This document shows positions 1-8,726 of a DNA stretch of 35,400 nucleotides, in pieces. Each line of letters opens with the position of its first letter. Within the stretch, counting starts at the first letter, position 1. The stretch covers positions 1 to 35,400 of the forward strand of contig DASXBA010000019.1 of the NCBI GenBank assembly GCA_036406475.1, written 5' to 3'. The notes under the pieces were generated by a model. The model had not been told where the DNA came from, did not search any database, and saw nothing but the letters and a program-made list of their open reading frames with translations. A program made the translations under genes and the position numbers. This DNA is from DASXBA01 sp036406475 (GTDB lineage: Bacteria > Actinomycetota > Thermoleophilia > Solirubrobacterales > Thermoleophilaceae).

Positions 1-175
1 GGACGAGGAAGGGATCGAGGACCGCTCACTGGCCTACCAGCGGCTGACCCACATCGTGTCGACCGCGCAGCGGGAAGCCGTCGTTCAGCTGCGCAACAGC
101 GGCGACATCTCGAGCGACGTGATGCACAAGATCGAGCGCGAGCTCGACCTCGAGGAATCACGACTCGAGATCTAG
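1..175 (+). CDS. Na+/H+ antiporter, C-terminal end (partial)
   Basis: The reading frame is open from base 2 and ends at a TAG at 173-175, giving the last 57 residues of a protein that begins outside the window. The tail is charged and helical, ending in ELDLEESRLEI. A tail with the pattern 'EREAVVxLRxxGxISxxVMxxIExELDLEExRLE' is what I remember from the cytoplasmic C-terminus of CPA1-type Na+/H+ antiporters of actinobacteria, which exchange protons for sodium at the membrane. Nothing of the transporter core is visible, so the call depends on this tail alone. It may be a chromosomal gene next to the element or cargo. The 130 bases after it hold no gene and no copy of the tRNA-Gly core found at the other end of the window. 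Confidence 0.5.
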   Translation, partial: DEEGIEDRSLAYQRLTHIVSTAQREAVVQLRNSGDISSDVMHKIERELDLEESRLEI

Positions 176-306
176 CCGCACGACCTTTCTCGCGGCCGTT
201 GTGGCGCGTACGGCTGAGGCCTTGCGGTGGCTCTCGTCACGAGGCTAGTCCGACAGGTCCCGGGGTCGAGCCGGCTCCCCAGCACGCCTGTCACGGGGAG
301 CGGCGG

Positions 307-1950
307 CTATAACGCCGCCAGCCGCTTGATGTCCCGCAGCGTCCAGTAGGGGGCGACGCGGATTACCGCAGGCGGAAGGTTGCCGTTGATGAGGAGCGCG
401 CGGTCGCGCTCGAGCTGTTGGAGCTCGGCAGTGCCGGCCTTCGGGCGCCAGGTGACGCGGTCGCCGTGCTCTTCGGGCTCCTCTCCCAGCGCGCCGTCGA
501 GATAGCGCCGAGTGATGTCATCGGTAACAGGGCCCATGAACAGCTTGGCGGTAGACGACGCAAGCACCGCGTCCGCAGCGTCGCCGTACCGGTCTCGAAG
601 CTGACCTAACGATTGCCAGACGGTGGCGAATCGAATGCCCTGGCTCCCGGCCTCCGAGAGCTGTTGTGAAAGGTCCGCGAGGGGTGCGATATTGGCGGTC
701 TCGTCGAGCAGGAGGCGCAGTGGGGGAGAGCACGCATCGCCGGCGCGTGCGAGTTCCTTGGCGCGTTCGAGAATTGCGGAGACGACGGCGACGATCAGGG
801 GGGCGAGCAGTCGCTGGTGGCGCGCGGAAGCGCAGAGGTAGAGCGTGTTCGCCTCGCCGTTCAGGAACTCGTCGGCCGTGAAGCCCGGCTGGGCTGTCCG
901 TAGCACCTCGGGGTAGCGGTAGGCCTGGACTAGATGACCCGCGGACATGAACGTCGTCGAGCGGTTGCGGGGGTCGAGGCCCAGAACTGCTTCGAGCTGA
1001 TGCGCGGCGGCCGGGTCCTCGGCGCCTCGCAGGCGAGCGGCGGGCTCGTCGTCATCCTGCCGATCAATCCAGCGCAGCACGGTGTCCATGCCTTGCCCGT
1101 CGAGCGCGGCGGCGTGGAGGAGCGGCGCGAGGAGTTTGGACGCCTCCGAGTTCCAGAAGCGTGCCGCCGGGTGCTCGCCGTCGCCAACGGCGTCGGCGAG
1201 CCACTGGCCTTGGCGCAACGCGGCGCCCCAGTCCTCGCAGCCGTCGATCGGGGTCCAGCAGGCGCTCCCTGGCGCGAACGGGTCCCAGACCTGGACGGCC
1301 CCTCTCTTCTCGCGCGCGCGCGAGGTGACCTCGAATAGGTCGAGCTTGGTGGACGTGACGACCGCTGGCCCTTCGTGCTCGAGCGTCCACGGTACGACGA
1401 AGCGGGTCGACTTGCCGGCGCGGGGAGGTGCGACGAGGCAGACCTGCGCCTCGGGATCGGAGGCGAGCAGGCGGCGGTCGAGCCAGCCGAAGGTGAATCG
1501 CTCGCTCGAGCGGCGGCGAATGACCAGGTCGCCGAGGTCGCGCGGCCGGGCCCAGTCGCGCGGCTTCGAGCCGCGCGGGTCGTAGTGTCGGCGGCCCAGG
1601 CGGGCTCGGGCGCGCAGCCTGTCGGTGCGGCGCCAGGCCAGCCCGGCGACCACGGCCAGGACAGCGATTGGGGTGCCGGCCGCGAGCCACCAAGTAGTCC
1701 CGGCGGGCATGGCGGAGCGGGCGGGCCTGGGGTAGGCCGCCCTGGGGTCCCTCCAGCGTCCTTCGGTGGCGACGCGCACCGAACCGACCACGGCGTCGGG
1801 CGCGCTCATCAGTGGCGCGCGCTGCGAATGCACGAGTGCTGCGCCGACCGGCAGGAGCCAGAGTGCAACCGCCACAACGGCGCACGCGGCGAGCGCCAGG
1901 AGTAGCTCGCCCGGCTTGAGCTGTGGGTCTCTGTGGCCCGAGCGCACCAT
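307..1950 (-). CDS. VirD4/TraG-family type IV coupling ATPase
   Basis: This is the probable coupling protein that brings the DNA-relaxase complex to the transfer channel at the inner membrane. With the start at 1950 it has 547 residues. Two N-terminal hydrophobic segments lie at about 13-36 and 88-107. A Walker A motif (APPRAGKST, about 174-182) follows, then a Walker B (RLLLDE, acidic pair near 416-417) followed by the ETANIAPL stretch usual in TraG/TraD proteins, and a conserved-looking FATVWQSLGQL strand-helix. Size and order fit short actinobacterial VirD4 proteins. The frame stays open to 2127, with another ATG at 2106. I chose 1950 because the extra N-terminus is Arg/Thr-rich and the membrane segment then starts near the N-terminus. 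It is on the opposite strand to the other transfer genes and about 11 kb from them. Confidence 0.85.
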   Translation of the reverse strand: MVRSGHRDPQLKPGELLLALAACAVVAVALWLLPVGAALVHSQRAPLMSAPDAVVGSVRVATEGRWRDPRAAYPRPARSAMPAGTTWWLAAGTPIAVLAVVAGLAWRRTDRLRARARLGRRHYDPRGSKPRDWARPRDLGDLVIRRRSSERFTFGWLDRRLLASDPEAQVCLVAPPRAGKSTRFVVPWTLEHEGPAVVTSTKLDLFEVTSRAREKRGAVQVWDPFAPGSACWTPIDGCEDWGAALRQGQWLADAVGDGEHPAARFWNSEASKLLAPLLHAAALDGQGMDTVLRWIDRQDDDEPAARLRGAEDPAAAHQLEAVLGLDPRNRSTTFMSAGHLVQAYRYPEVLRTAQPGFTADEFLNGEANTLYLCASARHQRLLAPLIVAVVSAILERAKELARAGDACSPPLRLLLDETANIAPLADLSQQLSEAGSQGIRFATVWQSLGQLRDRYGDAADAVLASSTAKLFMGPVTDDITRRYLDGALGEEPEEHGDRVTWRPKAGTAELQQLERDRALLINGNLPPAVIRVAPYWTLRDIKRLAAL

Positions 1951-2290
1951 GGGTGTCCAAAAGGCAGTCGGGAGCGGGCACCGAGCCACCCCCCGGGTGA
2001 CTTCGTCTGATACGCGCGCGTCGAACTCAGCGCCGCGTCCGCCCCGGAACGTTGAAGTTCGGCCGGACGTGCGGGTTTCGAGGCGATCTGTCCGCCCCAC
2101 GGCCATAGTCCTACGCCCGCCCCTCACGCCGAATCGAATGAGTGTGTTTAGTGACCCTTAGTAGTGCGGTAATTTCCCGGTTAGGTCGATCAGAGGGGGA
2201 CGCGGCGAACGGTCTGCTGCCGACTGGCTTCTTCTGGCCTCCCGGGAGGGGGCGAAAATCGCACGCTCGCGCAACTCGGGTAGCGAGACC
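1951..2290. other. divergent intergenic region, probable promoters
   Basis: About 340 bases separate the coupling ATPase (minus) from the small plus-strand frame at 2291. Around 2140-2180 the sequence is clearly less G+C-rich than its surroundings (GTGTGTTTAGTGACC, then GGTAATTTCCCGG), which is where promoters for the two directions would be expected. If the ATPase starts at 2106, the first part is coding. I see no RNA gene or inverted repeat that stands out. Confidence 0.35.
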
Positions 2291-2497
2291 ATGAGCGCGC
2301 GCGGAGCAGGAGGGCGCCCTGACCGTAGCTGGCAACCCGCCAGCTGGAACGAGCTCGACGGGCCGCGGCAAGCCGAGCTGTCGCTCTGCCATCGCCGTGC
2401 TCTGGATCGTGCGTTGGCGCGCACCCGAGTAGCGGCCTTCCGGGTTGAGCTGGCCGCCGGCAGCAGCAGCGCTGCACTGGGGGAGGACACGAGCTGA
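2291..2497 (+). CDS. small basic protein, unknown (68 aa)
   Basis: This 68-residue open frame ends with TGA at 2495-2497, overlapping the ATG of the sigma-like gene by one base (TGATG), as in translationally coupled pairs. The protein is Arg/Ala-rich (ELSLCHRRALDRALARTRVA) and has no domain I recognise. No good ribosome binding site precedes the ATG. The coupling is the only evidence that it is real. It could equally be a chance frame in the leader of the sigma operon. Confidence 0.3.
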   Translation: MSARGAGGRPDRSWQPASWNELDGPRQAELSLCHRRALDRALARTRVAAFRVELAAGSSSAALGEDTS

Positions 2498-3747
2498 TGG
2501 CGAGTGCGGCGGTGTCCGATCCGCGCTGGGAGCAGGTCGAGCAGCACCGTGGAGCAGCGCTACGCGTGTTGGGCCGTACCTTCCCGGGCCTCGCCGACCA
2601 GTACGACGACATCTTCAACGAGGTTGCGACGCGGCTGTTCGAGCGCTCGAGGGACCAGGGCTTCTGGCCGGAGGCGCTGCAGGGTTACCTGATGGGCGCG
2701 GTCGCCAAAAACGCGGCCCACAAGCTCCGCACGGCGAACCAACGTGACACGCACCCGAGCGACCCACAGGTCGGCGAGCTCGCTCAGCTCGCCGGCGATT
2801 CGTTCGAGGAACGTGTCCTGGGCGAGCTCGACGCCGCCAACTACCGCTCCATCATTCGCTCGCTCAACAGTCGCCAGCGTGCGGTCGCGAAGCTGCGTTT
2901 CGACTGGGGCCTGTCCGCCGGCCAGATCGCCGAGCTGCTCGGTATCGACGTCCGGCGTTGCTATCGGGACCTCAGGCGGGCGACAACCAAGATCAGACGC
3001 AAGGCGCGCAAGGTCCAGGCCGGTGAGCACGTGGGCGAGTGGGAGCGACTGTTCGAGTGCTACCTCGCCGGTACTGCGAGCGCGGCACAGAGAGCCGAGG
3101 CACGGCACCTGCTCGACAGCAGCCCGCAGGCCCGCTCGATCGCTGTCGCGATGTACCGGCAGACAAGCCGCGTCGCCGAGCTGCTGCCCGTGCCGCCGCT
3201 TGTCGCGGTCGCCGGCGCTCAGGAGTCGCGGCTATCGGAGCTGCTCGAGGAAGGCCGGCAGCAGCTCATGGACGGAGCGGCCGCGGCGAAGCAACACGGC
3301 TCCGGCGTGCTGGCTCGGGTCGATGTCACTCCTGTCGCCGGCGCGCGCCCAGGCGCCGCGACGGCAGCGATCATCGGCTGCCTCGCGATCGGCACCGGAG
3401 CCGCCAGCTACTGCATCGAGCAGAACGTCAATCCGCTCGCGAGCCTGCCCGGCGCAGGAGACAGCCACGACAGGAAGACCCAACGCCCGCGGGCGACCCA
3501 GGTCGAACAGGTCCCGCCCGAGCCGCAGCCGGTTACCGTCGGGCCGCCGGAGCCGACGCCGGTGGAGACAACGCCCGCCGAGACCCCGGCACCGCCAGCG
3601 TCTGCGCCGCTACCCCCGCCGCCCGAGCCTGAGCCGACCCCGCCGGCGGTCGCGTTCGGAGAGCCGGCCTCGGCGCCGCCCGCGCCCACGGCCGCCCAGG
3701 CGGCGCAGCCCGCACCAGCCGAAGACGGTGGCGAGTTCGGCCCATGA
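2497..3747 (+). CDS. sigma-70-like protein fused to a transmembrane and proline-rich tail
   Basis: The protein has 416 residues. Residues 30-85 resemble sigma region 2 (YDDIFNEVATRLFER, then GYLMGAVAKNAAHKLR). Residues 122-168 resemble region 4, with a helix-turn-helix (LNSRQRAVAKLRFDWGLSAG, then QIAELLGIDVRRCYRDLRRA). Residues 181-230 form a small helical domain (EWERLFECYLAGTASAAQRA) shared with the second sigma-like protein at 13.4-14.2 kb. One transmembrane segment lies at about 287-305 (ATAAIIGCLAIGTGAASY). The remaining ~100 residues are a Pro/Glu/Ala/Thr-rich stalk ending in GGEFGP, presumably outside the membrane. Such a layout would give a membrane-held sigma factor that may need proteolysis to act. 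That is inference. It heads a co-directional run of envelope genes, and its TGA lies 41 bases before the next start. Confidence 0.75.
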   Translation: MASAAVSDPRWEQVEQHRGAALRVLGRTFPGLADQYDDIFNEVATRLFERSRDQGFWPEALQGYLMGAVAKNAAHKLRTANQRDTHPSDPQVGELAQLAGDSFEERVLGELDAANYRSIIRSLNSRQRAVAKLRFDWGLSAGQIAELLGIDVRRCYRDLRRATTKIRRKARKVQAGEHVGEWERLFECYLAGTASAAQRAEARHLLDSSPQARSIAVAMYRQTSRVAELLPVPPLVAVAGAQESRLSELLEEGRQQLMDGAAAAKQHGSGVLARVDVTPVAGARPGAATAAIIGCLAIGTGAASYCIEQNVNPLASLPGAGDSHDRKTQRPRATQVEQVPPEPQPVTVGPPEPTPVETTPAETPAPPASAPLPPPPEPEPTPPAVAFGEPASAPPAPTAAQAAQPAPAEDGGEFGP

Positions 3748-3773
3748 CCCGCCAGCCACCCCCGCGTCTCATT

Positions 3774-3779
3774 AGGAGG
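3774..3779 (+). promoter_or_regulatory. Shine-Dalgarno that sets the start of the Ig-like secreted protein
   Basis: A perfect AGGAGG lies nine bases before the ATG at 3789. That ATG is immediately followed by a signal-peptide-like sequence. The upstream in-frame ATG at 3744, which overlaps the sigma gene stop, has no such site and would put a charged stretch in front of the signal peptide. Confidence 0.8.
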
Positions 3780-3788
3780 TTGTCGTCG

Positions 3789-6131
3789 ATGCGTAGTGCA
3801 CTTCTCGTTGCCGTCTTCGCCGCTGTCGCGCTCGCCGTGATGCCGACGTCGGCGTCGGCGGGAACCTTTGCCGTGCTCAGTTGCTTCGACGACCCCTCTC
3901 AGCAGGGGCTCGCCTTCGACGCCACTCTCGACTCGGCGGGAATGGGCGTCAAGCCAGCCTGCCAGCGCCAGGGCCCCGGCCTGCGCGGCATGATCACCTA
4001 CAACACCACCGGTCGCCGGCCAGCCGCCCGCGGCGCGCTGGCGCGCACGGCCGTGTACGCGCCGGACGGCACCTACTTCGAGAGCGTGCGCTGGTGGGGA
4101 CAACATCGCCGCGCCGACTGCCGCTACGCCATCGAAGCCTTCGCCGACAACGGCCAGGGCGGAGACGTACACACTTTCCAGAAACTCGCTCCGCGCGCCA
4201 GCAAGACGAGCTGTCTCCGCCATGGCCGGCCCCAAAAAGGATTCAACGCCGACCCGTCCCACCTCAACTCCGCGGGCGACCCGAAGCCACACTGGTGGCG
4301 CATCGGGCCAAGCGCGCGCATCGTGCAGCAGATCAAGTGCGCCGCCCCCCGCGGCCAGCGCTGCTCGCGGCGCTCGCTCAACTACCTCCGCACCTACGGG
4401 ATCACCACCGTCGTCAACGATCCCAACCCGCCCGCCATCAGCATCACCGGCGGCGGTGCTCTCTACGAGGGCAGATGGGTCCACGGCAGCCACACGTTGA
4501 GCTACAGCGCCGCCGACAACGTCGGCATCCGCTCCGTCTCGGCCTCGGTACTAGCCGACGCCAAGGGGCCGGAGTCGGAGCTCGGCACGGACCGCCGGCC
4601 TTGCAGCGACGCGCAGCCATCGTTCCAGTGGGCGGCACCGGCATATCGAGACCAATACCCCTGCGGCGACCGCAACGTCGCCAGTACGGTTCCGGTCGAC
4701 ACCATCAACGTCGGGGACGGAGGCGAAGGCACCCGGACACTCGTGTTGCGGGCGGCCGATGCGGGCAACAACATCACCGCGTCCGAGCCGATCACGGTGC
4801 GGATCGATCGCACGCCACCGGCCAAGGTCGGCGTGGAGGTGGAGGGTGGCGAGGCGTGGCACAACAGCGATCGCTTCGCACTCATCTGGTCGAACAGCGA
4901 CAACGCCGGCGACGTCGCGCCGATCGACGGCGTCTTCTACCAGTCCCGCCCCACCGGCTCGACCGACTGGTCCGAGCCGAAGCTCGCCGCCGGCTCGATC
5001 AGCCGGCTCGAGGTCAAGGTCCCCGAAGGCCAGAGCGAAGTCAGGCTGTGGCGCCGCGACGAGGCTGACAACGCCAGCCAAGGCCTCGGCGCTTCCGACG
5101 CGGTGACCCTGCGATATGACGGAACCGCGCCCGAGCTCGCCTTCGAGACGCAGACCGCCAGCGACCCGACCCGCGTAACGGTGGCCGTCACCGACCGCGT
5201 GTCGGGACTCGCCGGCGGCAGCATAGAAATTCGGCGCGAGGGCACCGACGTCTGGCAGGCCCTGCCCACCCAGCAGGAGAGCAGCAGGCTGGTCGCTCGC
5301 GTGGACGATGCCGCCCTGCCGCCGGGCCAGTACGTCGCCCGGGCGAAGGCGTTCGATCAGGCCCGCAACGAGGCCTCGACGGAGCGGCGCCTAGACGGAC
5401 AGCCGATGGTGCTCAGCCTGCCACTGCGTGGCGCCACCAAGACGGACGTTGGCGTGGCCGGCACCAAGACGGTGCGCACGCGTGTCCGCCGGCACGGCAG
5501 GCGCCGCGTCGTGCGCCGACGGGTGCACGTGCTCGACTCGCGGGTGCGCGCCTCGCTCGGCCACCGAGTTCGGCTGACTGGCGTGCTGACCGCCGCCGAC
5601 GGCAGCCCCCTCGCCAACCAGGCGATCCAGATCTACGGGCGTAGTCGCACCGACGCGGCGGAGACGTCGCTGGGCGCAGTGACCACCGACGCCGATGGCC
5701 GCTACACGTACCTGCTGCCGGCGGGCCCAAGCCGCAGCGTCCGGTTCGTCTTCGCCGGCACCGCGCTCCTGCTACCCAGCCAGCACACCGTGAGGGTGCT
5801 CGTGTCGGGAGCCAGCACCATCCGCGCTGCGAAGCGGAAGATCCTCAACGGCCAAACCGTCACCTTCCGCGGCCGCGTGCGCTCGTTGCCCATCCCGCCA
5901 GGCGGCAAGAACGTCGAGCTCCAGGTCTGGCAGGGCCGGCGACAGGGCTGGACGACCTTCCGCACCTTCCGGACCGACGCCTCGGGGCACTGGGCGAAGC
6001 GCTACACGTTCTCGCACACGACCTGCCTCGACCGATGGAGGATCCGCGTAAGGGTGCCGCGCGAGGCCGGCTACCCGTTCGAGGACGGCGCCTCGCGAAG
6101 CCTCCGTATCACCGTGAGGGGCCGATGCTGA
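3789..6131 (+). CDS. large secreted protein with Ig-like and carboxypeptidase-regulatory-like domains
   Basis: The protein has 780 residues. A clear signal peptide (MRSALLVAVFAAVALAVMPT, then SASAG) is followed by an N-terminal globular domain with several cysteines (about 20-200). Next come bacterial Ig-like segments; one starts near NPPAISITGGG, and others include SYSAADNVGIRSVSA and TDRVSGLAGGSIEIRREG, the pattern of adhesin-like beta-sandwich repeats. The C-terminal third holds RVRLTGVLTAADGSPLANQA and TTDADGRYTYLLPAG, typical of carboxypeptidase-regulatory-like folds, then a second similar domain (VTFRGRVRSLPIPPGG). No catalytic motif is visible. It is probably a surface or matrix protein. 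It follows the sigma-TM fusion with its own strong ribosome binding site, and transcription from the same promoter is likely. Confidence 0.75.
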   Translation: MRSALLVAVFAAVALAVMPTSASAGTFAVLSCFDDPSQQGLAFDATLDSAGMGVKPACQRQGPGLRGMITYNTTGRRPAARGALARTAVYAPDGTYFESVRWWGQHRRADCRYAIEAFADNGQGGDVHTFQKLAPRASKTSCLRHGRPQKGFNADPSHLNSAGDPKPHWWRIGPSARIVQQIKCAAPRGQRCSRRSLNYLRTYGITTVVNDPNPPAISITGGGALYEGRWVHGSHTLSYSAADNVGIRSVSASVLADAKGPESELGTDRRPCSDAQPSFQWAAPAYRDQYPCGDRNVASTVPVDTINVGDGGEGTRTLVLRAADAGNNITASEPITVRIDRTPPAKVGVEVEGGEAWHNSDRFALIWSNSDNAGDVAPIDGVFYQSRPTGSTDWSEPKLAAGSISRLEVKVPEGQSEVRLWRRDEADNASQGLGASDAVTLRYDGTAPELAFETQTASDPTRVTVAVTDRVSGLAGGSIEIRREGTDVWQALPTQQESSRLVARVDDAALPPGQYVARAKAFDQARNEASTERRLDGQPMVLSLPLRGATKTDVGVAGTKTVRTRVRRHGRRRVVRRRVHVLDSRVRASLGHRVRLTGVLTAADGSPLANQAIQIYGRSRTDAAETSLGAVTTDADGRYTYLLPAGPSRSVRFVFAGTALLLPSQHTVRVLVSGASTIRAAKRKILNGQTVTFRGRVRSLPIPPGGKNVELQVWQGRRQGWTTFRTFRTDASGHWAKRYTFSHTTCLDRWRIRVRVPREAGYPFEDGASRSLRITVRGRC

Positions 6132-6239
6132 CGGCCCTCGTCAGCCTCACCGCGCTCGGCCGGACTGGCGGTACAGGCTGGGACACTCCAGCCGTCCGTA
6201 GAACCACTACCCGCCGGCCCGGTGGGGGTTAGGGAGGTC

Positions 6240-6863
6240 ATGAGCCGCATCAAGCAGCACCTCACCTACGCCAACGTCACTGCCACCCTGGCGCTGTTCA
6301 TCGCGCTCGGCGGTAGCTCCTACGCGGCGCTGCACATCACAGGCCGACAGATCCGCAACAACAGCGTCACCGGCAAGGACATCCGCAACAACAGCCTCAC
6401 CGGCCGCGACGTCCGGGAGAAGCGGCTCGGCCAGGTGTCCCGCGCGCGCACGGCTGATCGCCTCGGCGGCTTCGTCGGGGGCGCACGCGACAGCTACAGC
6501 TCGTTACAGCTGCTCGACCGCTGTCCCGCCGGCACGATTCCCAAGGCGAGTGTCTGCCCAGAGACCCCGGGTTCCAGGCCCGCACAGCCCTTTGGTGCCG
6601 CGGCAAGCATCTGCGCCCGTGTCGGAGAGCCCGCCTCTGTGTTCGGACGGCGGCTGCCCACCGTTGCGGAGCTCAAGTCGATGGTGGGCGATCAGCGGTT
6701 CCAGCTCGCGCCTGGGGGCGAGCTGACCAGCGACGTCGTCCCCAGCGGCCCGAACAGCCTCGACGTAGTTGTGATGGCCCCGGACGGCAGCACCAGCAGC
6801 GTGACGGAATCCGCTGCGCACCCCTTCCGCTGTGTGGCCGATCCCACGAACGTCATCGACTGA
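6240..6863 (+). CDS. surface protein with 'HLTYANV' membrane leader
   Basis: The protein has 207 residues. It begins MSRIKQHLTYANVTATLALF followed by IALGGSSYAA, a signal/anchor leader I know from many paralogous Thermoleophilia proteins. After it comes a short tandem repeat (QIRNNSVTGKDIRNNSLTG, then RDV), a solenoid-like pattern that usually continues into an extracellular domain. The C-terminal part (about 95-207) has three cysteines and ends in HPFRCVADPTNVID. It may be an extracellular recognition domain, but I cannot name it. The ATG at 6240 is chosen because the family leader starts there. A GTG at 6222 is in frame and would put the AGGGAGG (6231-6237) inside the gene. The function is unknown; a place at the cell surface is inferred. 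Confidence 0.7.
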   Translation: MSRIKQHLTYANVTATLALFIALGGSSYAALHITGRQIRNNSVTGKDIRNNSLTGRDVREKRLGQVSRARTADRLGGFVGGARDSYSSLQLLDRCPAGTIPKASVCPETPGSRPAQPFGAAASICARVGEPASVFGRRLPTVAELKSMVGDQRFQLAPGGELTSDVVPSGPNSLDVVVMAPDGSTSSVTESAAHPFRCVADPTNVID

Positions 6864-6879
6864 CCGATGGGAGGACGCG

Positions 6880-7818
6880 TTGCTCAACGCACTTGACCGC
6901 CACCTGCGGCACCCGGACCAGCACGAGGGGCTCGCCTTCCACCCCGACTGTCCGATCTGCCGTTACCGCCTCGCCGGCACGCTGCGCACCAGTGGCCCGC
7001 TGAGCCGCCAAGCCATGGCAGCCCTCGCAGCCGGCGTACTGGCAATCTCCGCCGTGGCGCCGACGGCGGCTGCGGCGACGCCCCCGCAGACGCCTGCGGC
7101 ACCGATAGATCCGACGCTCGCTCCCGACTGGCAGGCGCCCGGCCCGGAGGGCGAGTCCGGCACGGAGAGCGCCGATGAGGCACCGCCAGCGAGCGACGAC
7201 GGGAACGGGGGAGGCGAGGACGAGACGGGCGCAGTCGAGAGCGAGCCGCTAACCGACGCACTGCCCGACCTCCAGAGCGACGAGCCGCCGCCCGTCCCAG
7301 CCCCCAGCCCTCCTGTCGAGCAGGAGGCGCCCGTGGCGCCGGTCGAGCAAGCCGTGCCGTCGACCACCATCGAACCCATCGCGCCCGGCAACATCGAGCC
7401 GCCAACCGCAAGCCAGCCGACCGCACAGGCCCCGGCGGAGCCGAAGCGAGAGGAGCAGCGGGCTGCGCGCGACCAGGCCCGGGCACACGCTCGACACCTC
7501 GCCAGGCAGGTGGCGCCCACGCCGCGGGCGGTGGCGGCTCCAGTCCCCGCCGCTCAGACGGAGCCTGCGCCGCCGTCGCCGGAATCGAATGCCACCACAA
7601 CTGTGTCCGCGTCGCCGCGCGCCGCGATCAATGGCAAGACCTACACGGTGCGGCCGGGCGACAGCCTGTGGTCGATCGCTAAGCGGATGCTCGGGGATGG
7701 CGCCTCCCCGGCCAAGCTCGCGCACGAGGTCCACCGCCTCTGGTCGCTGAACGAGGACCGCATCGCGACCGGCGACCCGGACCTGCTGCTGGTCGGGACC
7801 GTGCTGAGGTTGAAGTGA
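6880..7818 (+). CDS. LysM-domain membrane protein with long Pro/Ala/Glu linker
   Basis: The protein has 312 residues, reading from a TTG at 6880 with GGGAGG at 6869-6874 just upstream. The N-terminus has a His/Cys cluster (HPDCPICRYRLAG) that could bind a metal. One hydrophobic segment follows (MAALAAGVLAISAVAPTAAA), then about 150 residues of acidic and proline-rich low-complexity linker. The protein ends in a complete LysM domain (NGKTYTVRPGDSLWSIAKRM to LLVGTVLRLK), which binds the glycan strands of peptidoglycan. A frame extension to 6832 would overlap the previous gene. The layout (anchor, stalk, wall-binding domain) suggests a protein that ties the membrane to the wall, in keeping with the other envelope genes of this run. 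Confidence 0.75.
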   Translation: MLNALDRHLRHPDQHEGLAFHPDCPICRYRLAGTLRTSGPLSRQAMAALAAGVLAISAVAPTAAAATPPQTPAAPIDPTLAPDWQAPGPEGESGTESADEAPPASDDGNGGGEDETGAVESEPLTDALPDLQSDEPPPVPAPSPPVEQEAPVAPVEQAVPSTTIEPIAPGNIEPPTASQPTAQAPAEPKREEQRAARDQARAHARHLARQVAPTPRAVAAPVPAAQTEPAPPSPESNATTTVSASPRAAINGKTYTVRPGDSLWSIAKRMLGDGASPAKLAHEVHRLWSLNEDRIATGDPDLLLVGTVLRLK

Positions 7819-7838
7819 GCCCACCAGGACCCGAAGGA

Positions 7839-7907
7839 ATGCCGCACGAAGACCAGGCACGCGAGCTGCGGCCCGCTCTCGCCCGCTTCCGGGAGGCCAG
7901 GCTATGA
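7839..7907 (+). CDS. possible 22-residue peptide coupled to the next gene
   Basis: An ATG at 7839 opens a 22-codon frame (MPHEDQARELRPALARFREA, then RL) that ends in a TGA overlapping the ATG of the following membrane protein (ATGA). AGGA lies nine bases before the ATG. The overlap is of the kind found throughout this window between real genes, but the peptide has no recognisable feature, so it may only be a leader. Confidence 0.25.
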   Translation: MPHEDQARELRPALARFREARL

Positions 7908-8275
7908 CGACCATCGCCCTGCTGATACTGGTTCTCATGGCCGTCTGGCTGCTCGGTGGCATCATCCTTCGGCTCGGCGGCGTGTTCCTCACACTTCTCG
8001 TCCTATTCAGCGTGGTGTCTGGCGCGTTCAACGAGATCCACGCTGACACTCCCTATGTCGTTCTCTGGCTTCTCGTCGGAGTCGTGATGTGGCTGGCAGG
8101 TCACTGGCACTTCGCCGTCCGCCACGGCAACGTGAAGTCACCGCTAGCGGACATCATCCTCGCGAAATCGCCAGGCTGGCTCGACCCCCTCCACCGCAAG
8201 CCAGGCGGGACTCCACAGTCCCGCCCGCGCAGTCGCGGTGAGAGTCAGCGTCAGGAACCACTCCTTCGCGACTAG
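7904..8275 (+). CDS. small membrane protein, unknown (123 aa)
   Basis: The first 80 residues hold two to three hydrophobic segments (TTIALLILVLMAVWLLGGII, LTLLVLFSVVSGAF, YVVLWLLVGVVMWLAGHW), followed by a basic, hydrophilic C-terminus. I do not recognise the family. It closes the plus-strand run of envelope genes that starts at 2497. The next genes are in mixed orientation and of different base composition. Confidence 0.55.
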   Translation: MTTIALLILVLMAVWLLGGIILRLGGVFLTLLVLFSVVSGAFNEIHADTPYVVLWLLVGVVMWLAGHWHFAVRHGNVKSPLADIILAKSPGWLDPLHRKPGGTPQSRPRSRGESQRQEPLLRD

Positions 8276-8329
8276 CCATCCGGAATACCGAGACGCGTCG
8301 TAAGCGGAAGCCCTCAGCGCGCGGACGCC

Positions 8330-8569
8330 CTATCGCAACTCGTCGAACTTCAATCGTGACCGCTCGGGTTCATCCACGTATGTGAGCGCGTCACGAACTT
8401 GGTCCTGGGCATCCAGGTAGGTCTCCGCGACGACATCATGCACGAGCACCCTAGCGGGATGATTCGGATGCACCTCGGCGTTCAGCTCCGGTTGTGCGCT
8501 CCGTAGCTGCGCGACGACAATCGGAGCATCTTCCTCGGTAGTGATTAGCAGGATCGAATGCCTCTGCAT
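8330..8569 (-). CDS. hypothetical protein (79 aa)
   Basis: Reading from the ATG at 8569 gives a compact 79-residue protein (MQRHSILLITTEEDAPIVVA ... ERSRLKFDELR) with an alternating strand-helix pattern and normal amino acid use. The frame can be extended to a GTG at 8698, but the added stretch is less protein-like. Neither start has a convincing ribosome binding site. No family is recognised. It lies at the edge of the probable defence island. Confidence 0.4.
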   Translation of the reverse strand: MQRHSILLITTEEDAPIVVAQLRSAQPELNAEVHPNHPARVLVHDVVAETYLDAQDQVRDALTYVDEPERSRLKFDELR

Positions 8570-8726
8570 GCTGGGCAAGATAGTGGAGACGAAGAGACGA
8601 CAGATAACGTCGTTGGACCGCTTCCCGAACCCATCGAGCAGACGGTCAGCTGACCCAGATCTCGCGACGCTCGCTAACGGAGATGCTTCTCGCGCCACGC
8701 GCTAGCCCGGTGGTCCGGCAATATTC

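Noticed and set aside
176..306. A left attachment site matching the tRNA-Gly core
   Set aside because: A stretch with GGTCCCGGGGTCGAG looks vaguely like a T arm, but it does not match the core sequence or form the arm.
3408..4493. A 361-codon minus-strand frame across the sigma fusion and the secreted protein
   Set aside because: Crosses two well-supported plus-strand genes and their ribosome binding site.
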